From the NCBI GenBank assembly GCA_002104985.1, contig MCGO01000054.1, forward strand, positions 1 to 64,000: a DNA stretch of 64,000 nucleotides. Direction: 5' to 3'. Source of the stretch: Rhizoclosmatium globosum. Its lineage: Eukaryota > Chytridiomycota > Chytridiomycetes > Chytridiales > Chytriomycetaceae. The notes beneath the pieces were generated by a model. It was not told the DNA's origin, made no database searches, and saw only the letters and a program-made list of their open reading frames with translations. Below are positions 11,142 through 22,660 of the stretch, in pieces (position 1 is the first letter of the stretch; the number at the start of each line of letters is the position of its first letter). Made by a program: the position numbers and the translations under genes.

Positions 11142-14100
11142 ATGCTACAAGGTCGCCTCAAGCAGTACTTGCAACAAGGGAACCATCCATCCGCAAGAGC
11201 GCCATTGCCTCCACAGCAGCCAGCAGCCCCTCCGAGTTCTGCTCCCAGCAAGGCGAGACGTCTGTATGTGTCTTACAATGGTCTCAAGAAGATCATCTCC
11301 GTCGATGAGACTGCTGCTATCACTGATGTTTTGCATCTTGCCGAGACCAAGTTCCAAGGCGCAGGCCCATTCATCAAAGTCGAAATGCAAGAAGGAAGCA
11401 ACACTGCCCAATTAGATGAAACTGACTTGATCTCCTCTTTCCCCGACGGAACCAACTTGATCTTGTATACAACTCCAGATCTTCCTGTCCCTCCAATCAA
11501 TTTCAATTCAAATCGGCGCGAATCGAAAGTCTCCCTGCACACGCACAATCAATTTGAAGGAAGCATCGCTGATGTTCCAAAGAAAATGATCTTTGTGTCG
11601 TATTGTTGGAAGGACTCGGTGAGCCAGCAAAAGAGTGAGCGGGGGAATGTGGCTTCTGCGGGGACTTTTGATCCTCGTGAATTGGCGAAGGAGTTGAAGG
11701 TGAACAATTTTCGAGGCTATATCGATTGCTCAATCTTTTCGCTTTTTTAGAAACGTGGTTTTGAGGTTTGGATTGATCATGACTATTTGAAGGGTGGAGG
11801 TAAGATTGTGTTGTTGATTTCACCATACTCCGTGCATCGAGTTTATTGTATTCATGTGCCGTCAGATGAACTCGTCACCGACATTGTGGAGGCGCTTTCC
11901 AAATCCGCCATCTTTCTTTGTTGTATGTCCGATGAATATGCAAAATCCAAAACTTGTCAGAAGGAAGCGTTCTATGCAATGAGTCGCAACATTCCTCTCA
12001 TTCCATTGGCAAGTATCCACTTTCGCGCTGTTGCGTCTGACACATTTTGAGCTAGATTGTCGGCCCAACAACTACAAAGCGAACTCCTGCGTGGAGATTC
12101 TCGGCTATTGAGTTTCAAATTGGAGATAAAATTTGGATTGGTGAATGAGTTTTTCGATGCCTGCAGCATCTTTCTCATCTCAAACTATAGATATGAGAGG
12201 CAAGAGTGCAAACGACCAAGCTATCCTTGATGACGTCTGCTATGCCATCTCAAAACACCGGATTCCACATTTGATTCAACCGAAAAAGGCGGTCGCTTCA
12301 ACTGAAGCAGCTGAGCATGATACTTTTACTCCTTCTCCACTGGTGATTCCAGACATTAGAGCCCAGACTTTAGTTGACGTGAAAGAGGGTGACATGATCG
12401 AGGCTTTATTTCAAGTTGATAGCAGATTCGGAAGCTCTGACGACTTCTTTGTGTCCGGGTTTCATTGGGAGACTGTTCGGGTTGTGGATGTAAGCCAAAA
12501 GTCCAATTAAATTATGGCAGAGCTGACTTAAGAATACAGGTTCTCGAACCAACGGTTCAAGAATACTTTGAAGAAGAAAATGTAAAGGGGTCCACAAAGC
12601 AACGTAAAATCAAAAAATCGCGCACAGTCTTGCAGTTCAAAGTCCAACGTTTGCAGTTTTTAGCGCCTCAGAATATTTGGGTTACATCCGAAGAAAGTAA
12701 CCCAAGCAATACATCTGATTGCTGGATGCTGCAAGATGACGCGTCTGAGCCTGTAATTCTAACCGAAGCTGACTGTCGATTGAAATCAAACCCAACTAAT
12801 GGGTTTGATGACTCGAGTTTCCAAAACTTGAGACCATATGATCCTGTGGAAGTTCGCGTCATCTCAGCTGATTCTCAGAGTGTGTGGTGGTTCCCTGGTA
12901 CGGTGATTGTACCTTATTCTTCGGATAATGGCCAGCTTTGTGTCCAATTTGGATACATGCCTCCCGGTAGTCTTGCTGATGGCGCTGGATCCCAACTTCG
13001 TATTGTGGACTCATCCAATATTAAAATCCTGCCTCTTGGATGTGAAAGATTGTTTCATCGACTTTCGAATGAGAATTTGAATATTCTTTCCGAGCCGCTG
13101 AAGAAGTCATATCTCAATCACCTTCAGTTTACGCCTGAAGAGCTACAGTATCCGATTTATATTAGTATTCCAGACGAAAAGGGTTACGCCGTCTTGTTTG
13201 ACCATATGCGTGCATTGGGATTCAACGTTTTGAATATGACGTCTGGAAAATATGCTTTGTCAACTAAGCACCTGATTCTATCCAGTAAGCAAAATGTGCT
13301 GTATATTATCAAAGTAACGTTGTTTTTGTATAGGTGCATTGACTCTTCTCTGTTTCAAGAGTGATTACCTTAAAAACCCAAACTGTATGGAGGCACTGCG
13401 TTTTTGCTATAACCTGCGTCTTCCAATTATCCCCATGTTAATGAAACATGAGCGTGTTGACATCATTGAGAACCTCAAGGATGGAGGTGAGGTAGTAATG
13501 AAGGATGTCAGTCGGTTCAAACATTCTGAATGCTTTGGCCTTGTGCCTGAAATTGATTTCATTGACTTGAGAAAGGTATTCCATACTTTGTGGGTTTCTT
13601 GTTTTAACTATTCACAGTTTGGGCGATGGCCATTCAATATGCATGTGCTGTTCAAGAACATCAAAAAAGTTCTTCATGGCCACCACTCTCGATCAGGGCC
13701 CTTAATTGGCTCCATGCGGGCTCCTCCAGAACTTGGCTCTCTACCTGCTGTTATATACAGCAATGTTCCTCAAAACATTGAAACATTAAGTCCTGGGTCT
13801 GTGATGGAAGTAGCGCTACCGTGTCGATTGGGAAGTAGAACTGAAGGACTATTCCCTATCCGAGTATTTCAAAACTTGGCGTTTATGTCTTATTGTGCCC
13901 AGAACAGTGCTGAAGCCAAGCAAATTTCAACAAAAGGATACGGCACTACGGATCCCCGTGCTTTGTATTCCATGCTTCAAAGAGACTACAAGATGTGGAT
14001 TGATTTTGTTGATGACATTGACGGCGGATCTTCCCTCTCCGTTATCAAGCTCTCAAAAGTATTTATCGCGTGTGTTTCTAACGAGTTCGTATAAATTATT

Positions 14101-15847
14101 TTGCTTTTACATACTAACGCTGCTTAGATACATTCGAGACGAGAAGACAATGGCTCAATACCAACTTGCAAGGGAAATGGGTCTACCTATTATTCATATT
14201 CTCGTTGGATCACCCCTTGAGGCGGAGTCACATGCCAAAATTCAGGAGTTTCAAGCAGAAAATAAGAGAAAGACGGGTACTGGCTTTGATTACATTGATG
14301 GAACAAAGTCGGACGCCAGAGATATTTTGAAGCTTGTTCAGTCAAAGCTTCTGGCGTCAGGATACTCTTTTAATCAATCAGTGAGAAGTAATACTCTCAA
14401 TGGCGATGTTGGACTTGACAGTGCGAGTTCAGACGGCGGAGACATTGACGATGTGGAGAAAAAGTTCTTGCCAATATCGCCACTTGACTACAAAAGCTCT
14501 GAGCATGACATTAAATTTTGGGCATGGGTTCCAGTATGTTTGCTGAAGACCAGCCCAGATGGCAACTATTTTAAGGTTGTCGGAACAGGAAGAAAGGATC
14601 CAAATGTATCGACTTGGACAGTTGAATCTGTTGCTGATTTAGAAACTGACAATGATGTTTGGGTTTCAAAGTTTGCGTCGCGTCCATTCGCAGAGCCATC
14701 AAACAATTTAGTGGATGTGAAAATTGGAGACCTTGTAGAAGTTCGTGTCTGTAAGTCTAAACCATCTGATTTCGTGTGACATCCGAATTTAAATCTGACG
14801 AATTTCGAAGATCGCGATCAAATGTATGTTTGGCTGGAAGCTACAGTTCTAAGCATTGACAACAATCCCGAAAGGTAAACGTCATTCAAGCAATTGAAAG
14901 CTAACTTCTTGTTTAGTGTTCTTCAGAAGTACGTCGTTGAAATTATTACAGACTCCCTGCCAAAGCACGTTCAAATCCAAAATGTTGCGAAAGTTTCCCC
15001 TCGTCAAATTAGAACGTTAGAAACCCAAGTTCCCTTAGCGCAGCGATTTCCCAATGGCTCATTGAAGCCGACACTTTATTCTGTCTCAAAAAATCTTCAA
15101 GATTGGAGAGACAGGAATCCTCGCAGTTCAAGTGTCTCTGTGTTTCCATCTGTTGAGGAAATTCATGATATTGTCAAAGAAGCCGAACTCGCGTGGGCTA
15201 TGGTACCTATCAATGCTGATAATAATGCTTTTGTGGATCCAACAGGTACCCTTGTTGATTTCATAGACGCGGGTCCATCATCAAGGCTATGTCAATCACG
15301 GTTGCCACTTTGGTTCAACAAGTCAACTGACCGTGTCCTTTACTTTGAAGTTGATATCATTGAAATATTGCCACGCACTGTCCTCGCCGTTGGTATGGCT
15401 CCTTCTCCGTATCCTTCGAATGTCATGGTTGGTCAAGAAAGATTCAGTTTCGCTTACGCCAGCGACGTGAACGTCCACTGGGAGAATCCTCCCATGACGA
15501 AAACAATGGCGCCTGTTTCAATTAAAAAGCGTTTTGGCACAGGGTGGGAGAATGGGGATACAATTGGATGCGCGTTTAATGCCTCAAAGGTGAGACCTGA
15601 GCCCTTTATCAAAATGATGGTCACTAAATACAAGTTTTGTCATGAACAGAATAGCGTTATGTTTATTCATAAAAAGCTGGACGCTTCAGTTCCCGTAATT
15701 AGAGAGATTGCACTGAAAGGAATCCCAACAAAGAGTTTCCACATTTCAATGAGCTGTGTTGGTTCTGCAAAAGTTCGAGTTCGTGCTCGCGCGCCATTCT
15801 CTTGCAATGAGGCAATGCAGGCTGAAAATTGGCTGACTAAGGCTTGA
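11142..15847 (+). CDS. Multi-TIR protein with ubiquitin-like N-terminus, Tudor-like segments and SPRY domain
   Basis: Twelve exons read in continuous phase to about 1,381 residues: 11142-11699, 11751-11799, 11866-12008, 12056-12140, 12191-12489, 12540-13284, 13334-13575, 13618-14084, 14128-14750, 14811-14874, 14917-15589, 15650-15847. The third intron uses a GC donor (GCAAGT) and the eighth a GTTCGT donor. Domains: a ubiquitin/PB1-like fold (about 38-110); TIR1 (about 148-290; MIFVSYCWKDS, FEVWIDHDYLKGG, SDEYAKSKTCQKEA); two Tudor/Agenet-like segments (about 325-560; DPVEVRV, VWWFPGTVI); a degenerate TIR2 (about 582-725); TIR3 (about 793-940; LAFMSYCAQNS, MWIDFVDDIDGG); another Tudor-like segment; and a C-terminal SPRY (GTGWENGDTIGCAFN). 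TIR domains bind or cleave NAD or assemble signalling complexes. TIR1 keeps the Cys-x-x-Glu of NADase TIRs (Glu236). TIR2 has Ala647 and TIR3 Gln873 at that place. Function is unproven; innate recognition is a reasonable guess. Confidence 0.82.
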
Positions 15848-16077
15848 TTCAAATTTTGTTCTCGGTTTTTCCTTGCTGCTCCCTTTTCTCACTTTCGTCA
15901 ATCATACAAAATTACAAATAAAAGCGGCTTCTCAATAAAAACAATCAATATGTCAACGACATTCATGTGCATTCCAAAGCATAAACGGAAGTGGAGCGAT
16001 TGGAATAAAACCTCAGTCTAAGTGATGACTCGTAAATGCAAATTTAAAGGCCAGAAGACTTGTCCGAAAGTGCAACA

Positions 16078-17706
16078 ATGGCAGCCGCAACACCAGCACT
16101 TCCTCGCAACACCACGCCCTGGCCCACCGTCGAGAATCTTGCGCCATTCCTCATCAACGCCACGAATGAGAAGCGGCGAATGTTTGTTTCCTCCGACGTG
16201 TTTGCAACAGAGAAACTTGACGGGACCAACCTGGTTTGTCCCTGCCTCCCTGGCGCACTCTTAATAAACAACCTTCTAATTCGACAAACACAAAAGGGGA
16301 TTGATTGGCACGGAGCCCTTCTCTCACGCCGAACTTTGATTCCACCCACCGACACAGCCTTCCAACTGACACCACTCGCCATCCTCCGAGACGCGCTTCT
16401 TTGCTCGGCCGTATCCCGGGCTGCAAAGAACATCGAACGCGTGTCCACGTGCGCCTTTCTCAACTGTGTTTTCTACGGCGAATTCGGTGTCAATGCAAAT
16501 GCTGAAAAGTACGAGTACCGCGAATTGGGGTTTGGTGGCGGCGCGTGGAAATGCTTTGGTGCCGTTGTTGTCGTGGACTCGGAAGAAACTGCCAAACTGT
16601 GTCGCGTGGCTCTGGCTGCTGATGGATTCTGGATTGTGACCCACACAGCACATTCAAACCCCCTTCATCTTGTGCTTGTTCCGTGCCCGCGATTCTTTCT
16701 TCTTCTGCAAAAATACTTTATTCAGCACGTTACTGTCATTTTTGAAGGCTCTCTGCATGAATTACTGGTCGTAAAGGAACAATGGATGAAGCGTCATACT
16801 TCAGAAGGTCTTGTAATCTCCATGAAAACAAATCCTCCTATGGAATCTTTTCAGCTTCCTTCCGTAGCTATCGAAAAGTGGAAACAAGGTCATGAAAACC
16901 AAGGAAATGTCCCTCGCAATCTTATCGCTCTTCTTGCTGCCTCACGCGCTCCTTCCACTCCGCAAAATCAACATCCACCGCGCATTTCTCTTGATTTGGT
17001 TCCGATTTTTAAGCTCTTGCTGGTTGTATCGCAACATTCTATTCTTCTCCCAAATGACTCCAACGCGTCTACATTGTTGTTGAGAACGTCTCCTCCAGGT
17101 AGGATCACAGATCTTGGCGCACTGTTATTTTTGATTCTGTTGAATTCATTAGGAACAACCGTAGTCTCTGGTATCAAAGGCCCTGCTATGTATAATTCAA
17201 GTCCTGTTCCACTCAAGAGTATTATAAAGAATGTAGGTGGGCTCGTTGGACGCGTGGAAAATGGACATTCCTTGAAGCGTACCCATGAACTTAAGCGTGT
17301 CACGTTCAATGACTTCACCTTGAATCCAGAAAAACGTCAAAGAACCCTCTTCCCATCTTCGATTACTTCCTCTTTCGCTTCTTCTTCCTCTTCCTCCAGC
17401 TCTTTCTCTTCGTCCAAATTGACTTTCTCTCGTTCTTCCTCTCACTCATTCTCAGCGTCATCGTCCTCCAATTCGATTTCTCCCAGCTACCATCACATGA
17501 TTTTGAGTGCATGTACTAAATACGATCATGATTCTGTTTATTTTGCGCGCGACGAAAAGGACCTTTACAAGGGTTTGATTGTTCAAGAAGTGTTTGAGGA
17601 TGGATATGCGGACCAAGATGTAGCTGGGACGTTTAATGAGCGTACTGCGGAGTTTGCTGTCGGATTGTACGTGGAGCAACGTTTTGCCAAGTGGAAGAAG
17701 GTTTAA
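16078..17706 (+). CDS. RNA ligase-type nucleotidyltransferase
   Basis: The frame shows the ordered motifs of the covalent nucleotidyltransferase superfamily as in RNA ligases: motif I EKLDGTN with the adenylated Lys, motif III FYGEFG, a IIIa-like WKCFGAVVV, motif IV SEGLVISM and motif V EKWKQG. The enzyme should seal RNA ends through Lys-AMP and RNA-adenylate intermediates. A 63-nt in-frame segment (16234-16296, GTTTGT..AAAAG) interrupts motif I from the next conserved block and is very likely an unspliced intron; removing it gives about 521 residues. The C-terminal third is a Ser-rich linker and a short conserved-looking tail (AGTFNERTAEFAVGLYVEQRF). The start is taken at the first ATG (MAAATPALP). 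The substrate (tRNA repair, RNA editing or other) cannot be told. Confidence 0.78.
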   Translation: MAAATPALPRNTTPWPTVENLAPFLINATNEKRRMFVSSDVFATEKLDGTNLVCPCLPGALLINNLLIRQTQKGIDWHGALLSRRTLIPPTDTAFQLTPLAILRDALLCSAVSRAAKNIERVSTCAFLNCVFYGEFGVNANAEKYEYRELGFGGGAWKCFGAVVVVDSEETAKLCRVALAADGFWIVTHTAHSNPLHLVLVPCPRFFLLLQKYFIQHVTVIFEGSLHELLVVKEQWMKRHTSEGLVISMKTNPPMESFQLPSVAIEKWKQGHENQGNVPRNLIALLAASRAPSTPQNQHPPRISLDLVPIFKLLLVVSQHSILLPNDSNASTLLLRTSPPGRITDLGALLFLILLNSLGTTVVSGIKGPAMYNSSPVPLKSIIKNVGGLVGRVENGHSLKRTHELKRVTFNDFTLNPEKRQRTLFPSSITSSFASSSSSSSSFSSSKLTFSRSSSHSFSASSSSNSISPSYHHMILSACTKYDHDSVYFARDEKDLYKGLIVQEVFEDGYADQDVAGTFNERTAEFAVGLYVEQRFAKWKKV

Positions 17707-17785
17707 GGATTATTTCAAAGGGTTGTGACATTAATGCAATGAAAGTCGGAATATATCACTATTATTTACGATATCGCTATTTACT

Positions 17786-19640
17786 TCAAAATGGAAACCT
17801 CTGTCCAGTGTCGTAACGATATTGAGCTGTAAGACAAATAGCATCCTCGACTCTACCCATTTTGGAATATGCTTTTGCCAACGTATTCAACGCCACAACA
17901 GTAGTTGGATGTGTGGCTCCAAATGTTCGTTTATGTCCCTCAAAGTTTTCCAGCAACAGGACAATAGCCTCATCGCCTCGATCAGTCTCAACATACAGCT
18001 GTCCAAGGTTATTTATGGTGGAGAGCGTATCAGGATGGTTTCGTCCAACAAGTCGCGCTTGCTGTTCAAGGCAATCCTTGAGCAAGCTTTCCGCTTCCTC
18101 AACTTGATTCAATTTTCCGTACAGAGCTCCCAAATTATTCATGGACTTGAAGGTAGATACGTCATCAGTCCCAAATAGTCTCTTGCAAGCCTCAAAGTCA
18201 CTAAGGAAGAGTGGTTCAGCCTCTGCGTATCGTTTCTGAGAAAAGTAGAGGGTTGCAAGGTTTCCCATTGCTGTAAGTGTTCTTTCGTGATTGGTAGCAT
18301 TCAAGTATTAGTGGTTCAGCATCATTAAACCTCCCTGCCTTGAAATACGCGCTTCCCAGTGATGCTTTCGATTTAATAGTATTCTCGTCGTCCATGCCAT
18401 AAATTCGAACAGCTTCCTTCAATGCCTCCTCCAAAATCATAACGGCACCACCAACTTGTCCTTGCAGAGCAAAAAATTCCCCAACGCGTGTGCAAGCTTG
18501 AAAGCCACCACCTTATCATCATTATGCTTCAACAGCTCTTTGGTAATTGTCCCACCCATCCATTGGGTCAGCTTCTGAAACACAAGTTGATCCAACTTAC
18601 TAAACCCAACCGTTTTTTTGAATCACATCAAAAATTGCAACTCGATCAGATGGGTTGAAGCTTTGGGTCTTGAGGATATTGACGTTTGAAAAGATTTGTT
18701 GGAAGGATGTGATGTCATCCATCAACTTCACCAAGAACTTTGATTCTTCTGAGACAGTCATTGCAACGTGGAAATTGGACTGAGTCACTGCTGTCGCGTA
18801 TATTTCAAAGAGGCACCAAACGCGTTTGAGTGGAATTGGATCGCTCCATGGTTGCATCACCATTACAACGTTCCCAATCTCCTTGATTGCGTTCATGAAC
18901 ACGGTCTGCCACCAATCAAACGTCTTTTCAGCCGTGTTGTGCTGTGAATTAGAAAACAGGTCGAACCAGATGATGGAGGTTTCTGGGTTCAAGTTCGACT
19001 GAATTGCAAAATGGAATAGGGCTTCAACAACGTCTAGGAACTTGTATTGCCATGCGTGAGAAATAAAATATTTTGCGTCTTGCACTTGGGATGAGAGAAG
19101 TGGGTCTGGCGAAAGGTAAAGTTGGGCACAGAGGGAGAGTCCTGATGCCTTTGTCATTGGTTTCAGATATTTCTCGCAGACTTGTGCGGTTGTGAGATTT
19201 TGAACAGCTTGAGAACCTCCCCATAAATTGATTAGAATGGGAAGGTGAGAGAGGGGGAGACCCTTGATGGAAAATACTCTTGGATTTAACTAAGAGTATC
19301 TGATTTAAGTTTCTTCCTGAACGAGAATATATGCATTACCATGTTTGCATGTTCGGCGTCAACGATGGAGACTGGTTGCTGGGAGGCACTTTCCTCAACT
19401 TCAGCAGAACATGTGGTGGGAGTGTTGCTGGTCTCAATTAGACCCACAGCTTCAATAACCTAATGCAATCCAGTCAGTGATCTTCAGAGATGAAGCATAG
19501 GTTACCGAGTCCAAGTGTGGCGATGGATCAGTGGCTCCAGCTCTTACCACAGCACTGTCCGTCTGAGACTGAGCCCGGTCCCGACTGCGACTGCGAACCG
19601 CATTTCCAATGACGGTTAATAAGTTTCGATTGGAAGACAT
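17786..19640 (-). pseudogene. TIR-like / TPR (kinesin-light-chain type) gene with frameshifts
   Basis: Exons 19640-19506, 19459-19340 and one starting at 19289 join in phase. The protein begins MSSNRNLL and reaches a TIR-like fold of the SHAW type (YFISHAWQYKFLDVVEAL, IIWFDLF, a WW, then PLKRVWCLFEIY). After an intron near 18613-18570 it continues into TPR repeats of the kinesin-light-chain pattern (AEPLFLSDFEACKRLFG, TFKSMNNLGALYGKLNQVEEAE, TLSTINNLGQLYVE). Two breaks are seen. A one-base loss in the GGGG/T6 region (18471-18487) shifts AFKLAHALG into GEFFALQGQ. Near 18300 about ten residues of one repeat are missing and the frame changes. This could be true decay or, for the first site, a sequencing deletion. 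An intact copy would be a signalling sensor-like protein. Confidence 0.6.
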
Positions 19641-19732
19641 ATCCAGGTGATTGCCAAGTGTGAGCGGACTTGGGTGTTTGATGGCCACCCAATTTATTTT
19701 TCAGAAAAGGTAAAAAAAAGTTGCCAAGGAAA

Positions 19733-21679
19733 TCAGTCAAAATCAGAATCGTACTCTGCATCAATCGTTTCCTCCACCGTCACGCCGGCTCGTAGCCAAT
19801 CATCAATGGGAGATGGAGGAGGATATACAACGTCAAGGTCCACATGGTTCTGTTGAGGTTTCACAGGATTGGTGTAATTTGAAGGAAGGGGAGGAAGAGA
19901 AGCGACTGACTTGGTGTCAACTGATAACGCCTTGACGATATTCGGAACTGGTGGCGCAACTAAAACGATTCCGGAGTCCGATACCTTGTTTTCCTTTCCT
20001 CCAAAAAGGGCTGCTACCTCAGAAACATCTTTGATTTGAAGCAGCATATCAACGTCTTTTCCTCTCTGAACGGTCCCAGCTCTTTCAATCCAGTGAAAAG
20101 CTTTCTTGCTATCAACAGAACATCCAACTCCAAACTTCCAACATAACCCGTATGCAAGCATACCATCCCTACAGTCCCTTTCCACCAAATTCTCAATTCC
20201 GCGAAATAAGTCGCGGAACAGCTTGGCCTTGTCTTTCGCAATCGATTTTGCAACTTCAGATGGAAGTGTGTAATCACGTAACCGCTGCATATCAGAAACG
20301 TTGCGCCAAGCATGAGCTTCTTCCGGCTTCTTTGACGTGCCAATACCGTATCGAAGGCACAGACTCAAAAGGTATGGCGCCACGCAAACAGCGTCTGTGT
20401 CGCGTAAGGGGATAATCCACAGATGGCATGTAACAGTGTAACAGCTTTTTCGTTCATTGACTGGGATGGAGTTTGGAGGTATATATTTGCAAGCTGGTAC
20501 GCGGCAGTTATGCTGAATAGATCATCTGATGCGATATCTTTTGATGCACGAGATAACCATGTTACTGCGTTCGGTAAATCGCGAAAGACTGGAGAACTAT
20601 GAACACTGGTTTTCGACGGTGACGTGACTCTTGGTGATTTGGGAAAATGAGGGGATGTGGTTGATAAAGGAGATAATCCTGCAATGCGGGTAAAAGCATT
20701 GCGGGATGGGGAAGTCAAGTATATCATTCCAATGGTAAAGGCTGTTTCTGAGCTTGGGGACAGATTGTATGATTTTAAGAGGAACGATAGTGCTAGTGAT
20801 GTGTCTGCAACGTTGTCAAAAGAGCGGTCGTTGGGCGACAATGAAATAGGAGAGTTTGGTGTGTTAATGGTGGGAGATGTCTCAGAGACATTGTGAGTTA
20901 AGAAATGCGCCCAACCAGGAGTACATAATATCTAAACGAAACGTTTTTATGGTGCACGAGACTTTGTCAATCCCCACCTTTCCAAATTCAAGCATTGCTG
21001 AAGCGTGTCCTCCGTTAGCAGCAAATCGGAACCATTCCGCCGCTAAATTAATCAGTCCGAGGTCCGCGAGAAATAAACCAAGAAGGTATGCTGCTCCAAT
21101 ATCATTGTATCGTGCTACGGTAAAAAGAAAGGACAATGGTCCCAGTTAACAATGGGGAACATTCAGGTCATGCCCCTCTGCATACGCACCAGATATGGGT
21201 GACAGATCAGGAGAGAAGAATAATTTTGATGGGTGGTGGTTATTTGTCGCAAGGGTGTATAGAGTCTTGAAGGATTCTGTGTACGTTGACCAAAAGAGAA
21301 TATTAGAGACAGCCACATCTGCAAATATTCATTAGATTTCTCGAATTTAGTCAATCAAAGACAGTGTACCATAAGCCTCTCGTGGATGGAGGAGCAGCTC
21401 CGTCTCTTGAATGTTCTCAACGACGTGTTTGACAGGCGATCCAGGCTCTGCAAAGCCCACAAGCGAGGCTTCAACCTTGTCCAAGTTCGCTGCTTTCCAA
21501 GTCCGAACACTCGGACGCGGCGGCCACGGCGTTCGCGCCGCAGAGTTTGAGGAAAACTTTTGGGCCGCGCCAACGGCTGCCGCACTCAAAACTGCATCAC
21601 GGCCCCCACAGTTTGGTGTAGATTCGAACGCTGCAGCGATGGCGTCGAGGATCATGCCCGCGTGGTGTGTTGAAGTCAT
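19733..21679 (-). CDS. Sel1-repeat protein, one apparent frameshift
   Basis: Exons 21679-21370, 21318-21190, 21114-20978 and 20931-19733 are phase-consistent (donors GTACAC, GTGCGT, GTGGGG). Sel1-like repeats can be read (AYLLGLFLADLGLINLAAEWFRFAANGGHASAMLEFGK; AAYQLANIYLQTPSQSMNEKAVTLL; YLLSLCLRYGIGTSKKPEEAHAW; GMLAYGLCWKFGVG..AFHWIERA). These are helical adaptor repeats found in fungal regulators such as the Chs3-activator family, though I cannot assign a specific orthologue. Between the third and fourth repeats (about 20390-20412) the frame shifts by one missing base; the only alternative is an implausible 26-nt intron. The C-terminus is Pro-rich and acidic. The start is the first ATG (MTSTHHAGMIL). 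Confidence 0.65.
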
Positions 21680-21741
21680 TTTTGATTGGAATCTTGCCAA
21701 TTTGTAGAATCAAGTGATCGGTCAAGATTTATTATTACCAT

Positions 21742-22272
21742 CTAATTCTTTTCTTCCTTCCTTCCTTTCCAAATCTTCTTATGTCGCTTCTTCCCAATCA
21801 ACTCCTTCCTGTCCCAAAACAAGAATGATATTGTATCGTCTGTCCTACCCGCTTCATTGACACTGGTGTTGCTCCCCCAATAACCTTCATCAAGCATCAT
21901 ACAATTTATACAGCCACAAGAGTTCGTGTACTCAATAATAAAGCAGGTGTTACACTTAGTAGTGTCGACTCCAAGATAATAGCAAGGATAAACGTTTTTC
22001 TTGCTTGTGCAAGATGTGTTGCAGACAGTGCAAACAAAGAGGGGCGATACAATTTCATGAAAGACTTTGCAAAAGGTACATATCTTGGGGTGAAAGTAGC
22101 TGCAGATTTCGAGCAAGATATCGGCTGGGAGAAATGAAGGGAGGAGATGCTGAAGTGCGGTGTAGAGGTGTAGGTTTGTGAAATCCAAATAAATCGTCTT
22201 TGGATTATAGTATGGGACTAGGACCCATTCGTTTGCTGGGAGGGAGTCGTTGGAGGTTTTTGGTGATGACAT
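21742..22272 (-). CDS. F-box-like, cysteine-rich small protein
   Basis: Single-exon frame of 176 residues starting MSSPKTSNDSLP. A short F-box-like stretch (LLPSFLPADILLEICSYF) precedes a Cys-rich region with paired Cys (KICTFCK, VCTVCNTSC, CNTCF, CGCINCM) that could bind zinc. The C-terminus is highly basic (GKKRHKKIWKGRKEE). I do not recognise the family. It lies convergently between the Sel1 gene and its own upstream neighbour with no overlap. Confidence 0.55.
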   Translation of the reverse strand: MSSPKTSNDSLPANEWVLVPYYNPKTIYLDFTNLHLYTALQHLLPSFLPADILLEICSYFHPKICTFCKVFHEIVSPLFVCTVCNTSCTSKKNVYPCYYLGVDTTKCNTCFIIEYTNSCGCINCMMLDEGYWGSNTSVNEAGRTDDTISFLFWDRKELIGKKRHKKIWKGRKEEKN

Positions 22273-22660
22273 GTGGGGTATTCTTTTTGGTTGTTCTTGG
22301 CTTTTGAGCAACTCACTGGTCGAACAACAAAGCAAAATTGGCCGTAAGTAGTTACTTATCCACTATTGAACTTCGATTGAACTTCACTTGAACAAAAAAT
22401 GTGGATTGTCCTCCTGAAAAAGTTCCGCATTTTAAAAACAAGAAAGTTTGCGATATTCTTTCTTTATTATTATCTATTTATTTGAAAAGTACAAGTCCGC
22501 CAACAAGAAATTGAATGGCTCATCATCTCAAAAATGACTTCGCCCACGCCATCGAGTTTGTCCAACTCCAATACTCAAACGGTATCCATAAATCATTTGG
22601 CATCAATCAAATCCTGGGCCCCAGCGAAGGCTGTGCTAATTCACTTACCTTCCCTCAAAC
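22273..22660. other. Divergent promoter region
   Basis: This 388-bp gap separates a minus-strand and a plus-strand gene that point away from each other. It contains a plus-strand ATG at 22534 opening a 62-codon frame that overlaps the next gene out of frame. If transcribed it would act as an upstream open reading frame. No repeat or RNA gene is seen. Confidence 0.4.

Noticed and set aside
20385..20412. A 26-nt intron in the Sel1 gene to restore frame
   Set aside because: Far below the shortest intron otherwise seen here (about 43 nt); a one-base deletion is simpler.
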